From Lachnospiraceae bacterium (GTDB lineage: Bacteria > Bacillota_A > Clostridia > Lachnospirales > Lachnospiraceae): a DNA stretch of 6,862 bases. Shown here in pieces: positions 1 to 5,221 of this stretch. Position numbers and translations under genes: made by a program. Every line of letters begins with the position of its first letter. Positions within the stretch are counted from its first letter, which is position 1. The stretch covers positions 1-6,862 of the forward strand of contig JAGOGN010000080.1 of the NCBI GenBank assembly GCA_017996675.1, in the 5' to 3' direction. Under the pieces are notes generated by a model, which ran no database searches, was not told the origin of the DNA, and saw nothing but the letters and a program-made list of their open reading frames with translations.

Positions 1-1
1 C

Positions 2-100
2 GAAATCACAGTATTTTCAAGGTATATTGATAAAAATACTTATTTAAAGGTACAATATCTTCCGCATACGAAATATGGTGCTATTGTAGAAATTAAATAA
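2..100 (+). CDS. 3' end of an unrecognised gene (5' part outside window)
   Basis: An open frame runs from the left edge to a TAA stop at 98-100 without interruption, giving 32 residues that begin EITVFSRYID and end KYGAIVEIK. The alternating hydrophobic pattern suggests beta strands at a protein C-terminus. No family can be named from so short a piece. The pattern faintly recalls the last strands of some recombinases or sensor proteins, but this is a guess. It is on the same strand as the small gene at 409. It could also be a chance open frame, since 33 codons without a stop is only modest evidence in AT-rich DNA. Confidence 0.45.
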   Translation, partial: EITVFSRYIDKNTYLKVQYLPHTKYGAIVEIK

Positions 101-222
101 TTCATTCTAAAAAGAAAATTTCCAGTTGATATTTCACATATTTTAGGAAATTTAATAACTGTTATATTTAATTATCAAATTCTTCGCAAACCCTTGAAAA
201 TACTAAGTTTGTAGCAAGTGAG

Positions 223-301
223 CTTTCCCTTACTCTTTCCCTTGTGTTATATTCTCACATTGGTTTTCATGAACCTTAATATGGGAAAAAATAAGGGAAA
301 G
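223..301. repeat. 19-bp inverted repeat with embedded direct repeats
   Basis: The left arm (223-241, CTTTCCCTTACTCTTTCCC) and right arm (283-301, GGGAAAAAATAAGGGAAAG) are complementary at 17 of 19 positions across a 41-base spacer. The 9-mer CTTTCCCTT occurs twice in direct orientation (223-231, 235-243) and once inverted (293-301). The two mismatches are C/A on the plus strand, so they become G-U wobbles in a minus-strand RNA and the helix would then be continuous. The spacer holds a small GGTT/AACC palindrome (262-275). An 8-bp TGTGTTAT (243-250) can pair with ATAACACA (310-317), which crosses the main stem. It may be an operator, a recombination or replication site, or an RNA structure; the function is unknown. 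Confidence 0.7.
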
Positions 302-345
302 AAAATTTCATAACACAGTATAACAATAACGACATGGTGAACTGA

Positions 346-376
346 TTGAAATGTTTTCGATATTTAACTCTATAAC
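346..376 (+). promoter_or_regulatory. possible weak sigma-A promoter for the gene at 409
   Basis: TTGAAA (346-351) and TATAAC (371-376) resemble -35 and -10 boxes, but the 19-base spacing is longer than the usual 17. In DNA this AT-rich such matches arise by chance, so this is only the best candidate in front of the small gene. Confidence 0.25.
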
Positions 377-408
377 TGATTATTAAAAGAAAATGGAGAT
401 AAGATACG

Positions 409-645
409 ATGAGAACAATTTATGCAGAATACAACATAAATCACGATAGTATTGATGTTTACACAAGTGCCGGATATATGCTTCGCATTGATTGCTGGAA
501 AGCTGAAAAAAATCTAAAAACCACATACGGATCAGAATGTGCGCTTACTTCATTGGCTGTGGATGAGCCTTTGGAATATGCAAGATTATATCTTGAGGGT
601 AATTTACAGATGTGGGTAGATGCAGAAGACTCACTAGAGTTATAA
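409..645 (+). CDS. small DUF6061-like protein, function unknown
   Basis: This encodes 78 residues, starting at ATG 409 with GGAG at 395-398, ten bases upstream. The opening (MRTIYAEYNINHDSIDVYTS), the phrase GYMLRIDC and the C-terminal DEPLEYARLYLEGNLQMWVD match my recollection of the DUF6061 family. Those are short Bacillota proteins with an N-terminal beta-hairpin and a conserved P-L-x-Y-A-x-L helix, often found on mobile elements. There is no signal peptide or membrane segment, so it should be cytosolic and is acidic. No biochemical role is known to me. It is convergent with the bacteriocin operon and separated from it by a strong hairpin. Family assignment is from memory of the pattern and is not certain; that it is a real gene is more certain. 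Confidence 0.75.
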   Translation: MRTIYAEYNINHDSIDVYTSAGYMLRIDCWKAEKNLKTTYGSECALTSLAVDEPLEYARLYLEGNLQMWVDAEDSLEL

Positions 646-737
646 TCCTTATCCATATAAATAATATGCAAATATATATCCCATCAATATAGCGAATATA
701 CTGAAATAAAAGTATCTTTATAATCAATTTTAACCAA

Positions 738-783
738 AAGAATATGTTCTTAGAGGAGGTGTCTCCCGAAAGAACATATTCTT
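738..783. terminator. strong hairpin between convergent genes, likely bidirectional terminator
   Basis: A perfect 13-bp inverted repeat, AAGAATATGTTCT (738-750) with AGAACATATTCTT (771-783), is extended by one pair (751/770). It is capped after a small internal loop by GGAG/CTCC (755-758 with 763-766, loop GTGT). It lies between the stop of the plus-strand gene (645) and the stop of the minus-strand ABC operon (797). The U-tracts are short: a TCTTCT run on the plus strand and CTTTTGG on the minus strand. Termination in both directions is inferred from position and stem strength. Confidence 0.7.
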
Positions 784-796
784 CTATTATGGGTAA

Positions 797-1405
797 TTAT
801 AAATATAGAACATGCTTTTCTTGTGCTACAATTTCTTCACTATGAGTTACAACAATAACTGTTTTTCCCTGTTCACTTAACTCATGCAATATATTCATAA
901 CAATCTCACTATTTTTTTTGTCTAAGGAACCAGTTGGTTCGTCTGCTAATACAATCGAACATTTCTTTAGCATTAAACGAGCTAACGCAACTCTCTGCTG
1001 TTCGCCACCAGATAATTGATAGACTTTTTTGTTAATTACTTTCTGTAAACCAACTTTTTCAAGAGCTTCATTTATTGAAATATCCGTTCTACCTGATTTT
1101 TTTATTATTTCTAGATTTTCTTTTACTGTTTTGTTTTCCAAAAGGGCAAAATTTTGAAATAAAAATCCAACAACTTCTTTGAAATATTTCTGCTTTTTTC
1201 CTTTTTTTGCCACATCAAAACCATTCACAATAATAGAACCTTTGTCAGGAGTTTCAATACCTCCAATCATATTAAGTAAAGTACTTTTTCCGCATCCACT
1301 TTCGCCACTAATTACCAAAAAACGGCTATCTGGAATTTCCAAATGAAAATTTTTGAACAAAATTTTATCATTATATGCTTTGCATAGATTTTCAATTGTT
1401 ATCAT
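797..1405 (-). CDS. ABC transporter ATP-binding protein, lactococcin 972 group
   Basis: This 202-residue ATPase powers the permease encoded just upstream. From its N-terminus it shows Walker A GESGCGKST (34-42), Q-loop Q84 in FLFQNFALLENKTV, signature LSGGEQQR (131-138), Walker B IVLADEP (151-157) with catalytic E156, D-loop SLD (160-162) and H-loop H188. All are intact. The overall pattern fits the MacB/LolD-type ATPases and especially the family described as the putative bacteriocin export ABC transporter of the lactococcin 972 group. The ATG at 1405 is preferred over the in-frame TTG at 1411, because that TTG lies partly inside the AGGAGGT ribosome binding site. The start overlaps the permease stop in an ATGA, so translation is probably coupled. 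Whether it exports or confers immunity is not shown by sequence. Confidence 0.93.
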   Translation of the reverse strand: MITIENLCKAYNDKILFKNFHLEIPDSRFLVISGESGCGKSTLLNMIGGIETPDKGSIIVNGFDVAKKGKKQKYFKEVVGFLFQNFALLENKTVKENLEIIKKSGRTDISINEALEKVGLQKVINKKVYQLSGGEQQRVALARLMLKKCSIVLADEPTGSLDKKNSEIVMNILHELSEQGKTVIVVTHSEEIVAQEKHVLYL

Positions 1406-3342
1406 AAGCAACCTCCTTTTAATGATTTCGGTATGTTTGTTTTTTCAACAATTGTGATATTAAAGAAAATAATTGTAAATTCTATTAGTGCCATAAATGA
1501 ACTAACAAGAATGCTAATTCCTACTTCAGTCTGTACCGATAATAAAGAATAGATAAGCATACCTACTAATATCACAAAATTTTCCACTACAATCATTTTA
1601 AGAAGTGTTTTGTGCCGTTCAAATAAACTATATCCAAAGATTTTCATCAAGGAAATTTTCATTGCATTTTCTCGGAACTCTAGTCTACTTACTGTAACAA
1701 TAATCATAATATTTAAAAGCAATACAATCGTACAAAGAGAACTTAAAAATCCCACGAGTTTTATTAAAAATGTGTGATTATATAAATACTGTTCATGTAC
1801 GTTTGTAATTACTAGCTGATAATTTCCAAGCATATCTTCATACTTTTTGCTGATATTTCTTAGCTGTTTTTCATCACATTGAAATAAAACTGCTCCTGCT
1901 TTATAGCTTTCAAGATACCCACCATTGACTGCTAAATCTTTGTTTGCCTGATAAATAATTATCGGATTTTTGCTTTTTTCGATACCATTTATTCTACTTG
2001 TATCTAAATAGGAAAAGTATTCTGTTTCGCTATACTCTATGTACTGAATATTTAATTGTTGTAAATTATCATGATTTAAAACATGGCTCAAGGAGTCATA
2101 GGCTAATTGCTTGTTTTTAGCAAAATATCTATTCTTTGGAATGAAAATAATCAAATCAGAAGATTCATTCTCTACTGCATTTATCTGCTTCGTAAAACCT
2201 TGTAACATATCTTTTGCATGATTATTTACATATATCACATCATTTTTATCATTTAAAATATTCAAGCATATTACAGGCTTTAATGTGTTATATTCATTCT
2301 TGTATAGTTTATTCCAAAAAGCTTCTTCTTTTTCAGCATTAAAATCAGTAGTCTTTACGGTAAAATAATTTGCATCATAATATTCTTCTAACAAATGTTC
2401 ATTTGTAAATAGGTTATTATGAATACTACTAATATTAGTGGTAATTGTAAAAACAGCGGCTACCCCTGCTATAAATTTTAACGAATAAATTAAAAAATCC
2501 ACTCCTCTTTTGTGTGTTGCATTTGCGAATGCCTTTCTAATATCAAAAAAGCAAAAAGAACAATATGGAATAGTGGAAAGAATAATTCCAATGGAATATA
2601 AAATTGTGACGAGTCTATTCTCATATGCTCCCGATATATAATTTGACAGCAATATTTTTGCAACAATAAATAATGCAATGTCAAAAGTTACATCGAATAA
2701 AGCAGCCTTAAATGCTATGAAACCAGCACTTTCTCCTAAGGAAACTCGTACAACAACCTCTTTTTTTCGCCTAACCACTTCAATTACATTTAGAACAATC
2801 ATCAATGCAATAATCATACCCCATATAATAAAAATCATGTCCTTTTCCGTAGAATTCCAATATTCTGGATAAGTTAAGCTATATTTTTCTGATAATTTCT
2901 GATATGCAGAGATAATATTGTCCTCATTTCCTATGTATGAGATAAAGTTTTCATAACCCACAGAGGTACTTTGCAATTCTGAGAGATTATGAAATTTTAC
3001 TTTCGTAATTCCGGAAACTAAAGCGGTATATTCTGATTCTTCTATGTTTGCAGTATTTTTTAATGTTTGTCTGATTACTTTATCATCGCCATAAATATGA
3101 AGTGTTGAAAGGTATTTATTATTGATTTCATTGTACTGAGAAAAAATATGTACATCATTCTCCGTTGCAGTTTCTGATACATCTTTCAGAAACTGCGACA
3201 TATCTTCACTAGCAACTTCATAGCGTGATGACGTAAAATATGCTGTAGAAAAGTTCCAAAGCTGATCTTGAAATATTTCAGATTGCATAAGTATTCCAAA
3301 AATCAGGAAACAAAACAAACATAAGTTTTTAATTGCTTTCAT
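1402..3342 (-). CDS. bacteriocin-associated FtsX/MacB-like permease (putative immunity)
   Basis: This 646-residue membrane protein pairs with the ATPase encoded behind it. Hydrophobic segments lie near residues 5-22, 168-189, 206-232, 243-265, 283-303, 525-551, 583-602 and 607-631. Two large loops (about 25-165 and 305-523) are likely extracellular. Cytosolic elbows RRKKEVVVRVSLGES (191-205) and RENAMKISLMKIFGYS (557-572) resemble the ATPase-contacting helices of FtsX-type permeases. Length, layout and locus match the bacteriocin-associated integral membrane (putative immunity) proteins found with lactococcin 972-like peptides. The family is thought to protect the producer or help export; the sequence does not decide which. 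The ATG at 3342 directly follows the TAA of the upstream gene (no gap), with only a weak GGGG ribosome site, so translational coupling is likely. Confidence 0.9.
   Translation of the reverse strand: MKAIKNLCLFCFLIFGILMQSEIFQDQLWNFSTAYFTSSRYEVASEDMSQFLKDVSETATENDVHIFSQYNEINNKYLSTLHIYGDDKVIRQTLKNTANIEESEYTALVSGITKVKFHNLSELQSTSVGYENFISYIGNEDNIISAYQKLSEKYSLTYPEYWNSTEKDMIFIIWGMIIALMIVLNVIEVVRRKKEVVVRVSLGESAGFIAFKAALFDVTFDIALFIVAKILLSNYISGAYENRLVTILYSIGIILSTIPYCSFCFFDIRKAFANATHKRGVDFLIYSLKFIAGVAAVFTITTNISSIHNNLFTNEHLLEEYYDANYFTVKTTDFNAEKEEAFWNKLYKNEYNTLKPVICLNILNDKNDVIYVNNHAKDMLQGFTKQINAVENESSDLIIFIPKNRYFAKNKQLAYDSLSHVLNHDNLQQLNIQYIEYSETEYFSYLDTSRINGIEKSKNPIIIYQANKDLAVNGGYLESYKAGAVLFQCDEKQLRNISKKYEDMLGNYQLVITNVHEQYLYNHTFLIKLVGFLSSLCTIVLLLNIMIIVTVSRLEFRENAMKISLMKIFGYSLFERHKTLLKMIVVENFVILVGMLIYSLLSVQTEVGISILVSSFMALIEFTIIFFNITIVEKTNIPKSLKGGCL
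1411..1417 (-). promoter_or_regulatory. Shine-Dalgarno that fixes the ATPase start
   Basis: On the minus strand AGGAGGT ends five bases before the ATG at 1405. It is encoded inside the last codons of the permease (K-G-G). Its position rules out the alternative TTG start at 1411. Confidence 0.85.
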
Positions 3343-3792
3343 TTATTTCAACCCCAGATTCCATACTTTATTTGCTTTTTCAAATATCGTAGTCAATATT
3401 GTGCTATTTTCATCAACAATCCATTGATCTTCTTGATCTTCAGCTTTTTTGCTACTTGACAACATAATTTGAGTATTCAAATCCTTATAGTCATTAAATA
3501 GCACGCCTTGACTTATTCCTTGGTGAAATGGTTTTATCCAAATAATTAGTGCATATCGAACATCTGACTCAGCTATCGCAAGATTTCCATTCCAAAGCAA
3601 ATAATCAGGGACAGACACACTATACTGGAATCCATCTTTATCTGTGTAAATTTTTACTCCAGATTCTTCTATTTCAGGGAAGTCTTTCTGAAATTCGTTA
3701 TATGGTTTATAACTCCCGAAGTACCAAAATAAATTATAGCAACAGAACAAAATAACCAAAACAATTCCTATATATTTTATTTTTTTCTTCAT
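3343..3792 (-). CDS. membrane-anchored protein of unknown function in bacteriocin operon
   Basis: This encodes 149 residues. A short basic start (MKKKIK) is followed by one hydrophobic segment (about 7-26) and then a soluble domain of about 120 residues that is probably outside the cell. Cysteines 17 and 18 lie inside the hydrophobic stretch without a proper lipobox, so it is more likely a membrane-anchored protein than a lipoprotein. I do not recognise a named family. The start ATG at 3792 is preceded by GGAGTG (3800-3805), seven bases away. It sits between the bacteriocin terminator and the permease, abuts the permease gene, and shares its transcript. By position it could be an immunity or transport accessory protein; this is inference. 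Confidence 0.85.
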   Translation of the reverse strand: MKKKIKYIGIVLVILFCCYNLFWYFGSYKPYNEFQKDFPEIEESGVKIYTDKDGFQYSVSVPDYLLWNGNLAIAESDVRYALIIWIKPFHQGISQGVLFNDYKDLNTQIMLSSSKKAEDQEDQWIVDENSTILTTIFEKANKVWNLGLK

Positions 3793-3807
3793 TTATATAC
3801 ACTCCAC

Positions 3808-3837
3808 AAAAAAGAGTGGTTGGAATTCCAACCACTC
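3808..3837 (-). terminator. intrinsic terminator/attenuator after the bacteriocin gene
   Basis: A perfect 24-base palindrome (3814-3837, arms GAGTGGTTGGAA and TTCCAACCACTC) is followed on the minus strand by six T residues (3808-3813), the classic form of a Rho-independent terminator. It lies 22 bases after the bacteriocin stop and 21 bases before the next start. No promoter is visible between it and the downstream genes, so partial read-through would supply the transporter at a lower level than the bacteriocin. Confidence 0.88.
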
Positions 3838-3859
3838 AGCCATTATCCCGAACCTTTGT

Positions 3860-4204
3860 TTAGTAGCTATTACCGTAGGTAATACTATTTCCTTTATGAG
3901 CAACCTCAATTTTAGACCAATTACCTTTACCAACATTTGAACCCGAAAAAGAACCATTTCCATTCTTGACATATGCGTAATGATCTTTAGTTGAATGATA
4001 TGCGTGTGCATAATCTTCATTAATAGCAAGAGTATTATAACCATAAGTCAAAACACCTTTTCCGCCATCAGATGTAGTGCTCAATTCCCACTTTTTATCA
4101 AATGTCTTATTCCCGTTTGTAACAGAAAATGCCATTACTGGAATTGATGAAGAAATTAACATTGCACTAATAGCTACCCCTACAATCACTTTCTTTGCTC
4201 TCAT
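3860..4204 (-). CDS. lactococcin 972 family bacteriocin precursor
   Basis: This encodes a 114-residue precursor. A basic start (MRAKK), a hydrophobic core and the cleavage-like motif PVMA/FS near residue 25 form a Sec signal peptide. That leaves a mature, cysteine-free peptide of about 89 residues rich in Gly, Asn, Ser, Tyr and His. Family features in order are W39 with a downstream YGYN (54-57), YAHAYHSTKDHYAYVKNG (65-82), GKGNWSKIEVAHKG (92-105) and a C-terminal TYGNSY. These mirror the lactococcin 972 layout (WxxGYG, SNYHH..H, GxWAKA, aromatic tail). Lactococcin 972 blocks septum formation by binding lipid II; the same target here is inferred. The ATG at 4204 has GAAGG (4213-4217) eight bases upstream. 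The mature part is longer than lactococcin 972 (66 residues). The neighbouring family-typical permease and ATPase support the call. Confidence 0.9.
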   Translation of the reverse strand: MRAKKVIVGVAISAMLISSSIPVMAFSVTNGNKTFDKKWELSTTSDGGKGVLTYGYNTLAINEDYAHAYHSTKDHYAYVKNGNGSFSGSNVGKGNWSKIEVAHKGNSITYGNSY

Positions 4205-4242
4205 AAGTTTTACCTTCTTTGATCTGCTGTATTTCTATTTAT

Positions 4243-4271
4243 ATTTTATCAAATAATTTGTATCCAGTCAA
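4243..4271 (-). promoter_or_regulatory. extended -10 sigma-A promoter of the bacteriocin operon
   Basis: On the minus strand TTGACT (4266-4271) and TAAAAT (4243-4248) are separated by exactly 17 bases. TGA directly precedes the -10, which makes an extended -10. Transcription would start near 4236, about 32 bases before the bacteriocin ATG. The -35 box lies on the last codon and stop codon of the DUF6040-like gene, so the bacteriocin operon has its own strong constitutive-looking promoter. No operator repeat is evident around it. Confidence 0.82.
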
Positions 4272-5221
4272 TCAGTATCTTGACTTATATAGCGTCGAAT
4301 TGTAAGATATATTCCTTGTAAAATTAACCAAAAGAACAACAGATTTATTGATAATGCTTTTTTAATTACTTCTCCAAAATAAATGATGACAGCCGCACTT
4401 GTCAGTATCATCAGTAGGGTAATAACATCCCAACAGTTTTTCTTATATAATTCTATAACCTTTATTTCTATCAGTATTGCCAGTATCCCTGTCCCTGCCA
4501 CACATATTCCAACAACCAATATCATCAATAACCAATATATGATTCCGGCTATAATCTCATTTGGAATTTTTGTGCTGATTTGTGCCACAGATTGCCCGGC
4601 ATCAATCGTCCAACCGATAAAAGTTTGTATGAATGATGCTGCATCATGGAAGAATGATTTGCAATCGGAAAGGAACACATCTGACTGTACTGCCTGAAAA
4701 AGAGTGGTTGTCAGCGAATACCATGCAAGAAGGAACAAGGTTGTTTGGAACATTACCGTTTTTGCTTTATATTGTCCTGCAAGTTGCTCTTTTTGTGTTT
4801 CGTATCTTGCTTTTGCATTCTGATAGGCTGTCCGGTCACAGGCTTCGCATTTTTTATAGAGTACCGGCTTTTCTACCGGTATCTCTACGATTTTCTGATG
4901 TGTCCGGGCATAATCCCGTTGTTGTGTTAAGCATCGTATTTTATCTTGACATTCCTCTATCGTGACGTTTGCGCTTCGCAGCTTCTCTTTCTCGCTCCGC
5001 AATGCTCTGTCTGCCAGCTTCAAGTCGTTCTTTAATGCTTGAATATTCCCGGCTCTGTTCTCTTTGTTTAATTTCTCGTTCAAGGTCAGAGATTCGTTGA
5101 GCTGCGTCTTCAGTTCCACGATAAGCTGGTCTTTCTGTTCCAACTCTTCTTGTATCTCCTCGGTCAAGAGCAGAAGTTCTTCCAACTGTTCGGCGTTCTT
5201 TAATTCTCTGGATTCGTTCAT
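4268..5221 (-). CDS. DUF6040-like coiled-coil membrane protein of mobilization operon
   Basis: This 317-residue protein has a Leu/Glu/Lys-rich coiled coil (about 5-110), then a short Cys motif CEACDRTAYQNAKARYE (125-141). Four hydrophobic segments follow near 155-176, 222-255, 265-285 and 290-308, and the C-terminal tail is polar. The layout and the Cys/Tyr motif match DUF6040 proteins as I remember them, which are encoded beside MobA/MobL relaxases on Clostridia elements. A role in tethering the relaxosome to the membrane is plausible but inferred. The ATG at 5221 has AAAGGA ten bases upstream. Its first 94 codons overlap the 3' end of the relaxase gene in the +1 frame, and the overlapped portion is the coiled coil in both proteins. 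Confidence 0.85.
   Translation of the reverse strand: MNESRELKNAEQLEELLLLTEEIQEELEQKDQLIVELKTQLNESLTLNEKLNKENRAGNIQALKNDLKLADRALRSEKEKLRSANVTIEECQDKIRCLTQQRDYARTHQKIVEIPVEKPVLYKKCEACDRTAYQNAKARYETQKEQLAGQYKAKTVMFQTTLFLLAWYSLTTTLFQAVQSDVFLSDCKSFFHDAASFIQTFIGWTIDAGQSVAQISTKIPNEIIAGIIYWLLMILVVGICVAGTGILAILIEIKVIELYKKNCWDVITLLMILTSAAVIIYFGEVIKKALSINLLFFWLILQGIYLTIRRYISQDTD

Larger units (their letters stand above)
101..408. other. 308-base AT-rich intergenic region with inverted repeats
   Basis: No convincing gene lies here on either strand. Near its left end an 8-bp A/T-rich inverted repeat (116-123 with 146-153, loop 22) follows the stop at 98-100, but it lacks a T-tract and is a poor terminator. 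The middle holds the long inverted repeat at 223-301, described separately. The right end holds a possible weak promoter and the ribosome binding site GGAG (395-398) of the gene at 409. A 14-codon ATG frame at 269-313 has no Shine-Dalgarno and is probably not translated. Confidence 0.6.

Noticed and set aside
269..313. 14-codon plus-strand peptide frame (MNLNMGKNKG...)
   Set aside because: There is no Shine-Dalgarno, and it lies across the right arm of the inverted repeat, whose sequence explains its Lys/Gly content.
459..727. Minus-strand frames opposite the small gene at 409
   Set aside because: They are antisense to a better-supported gene, have no ribosome site, and include part of the terminator region.
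1406..1411. Two-codon longer ATPase starting at a TTG at 1411
   Set aside because: The TTG falls at the edge of the AGGAGGT ribosome binding site; the ATG at 1405 has the right spacing and an ATGA overlap with the permease stop.
3793..4044. 83-residue minus-strand frame across the bacteriocin 3' end
   Set aside because: It is an out-of-frame shadow: Met/Ile-rich low-complexity, no ribosome site, and it reads through the terminator palindrome.
4383..4965. Plus-strand frames of about 60-110 residues opposite the DUF6040-like gene
   Set aside because: They are hydrophobic antisense shadows of membrane-segment codons with no supporting start signals and no family resemblance.
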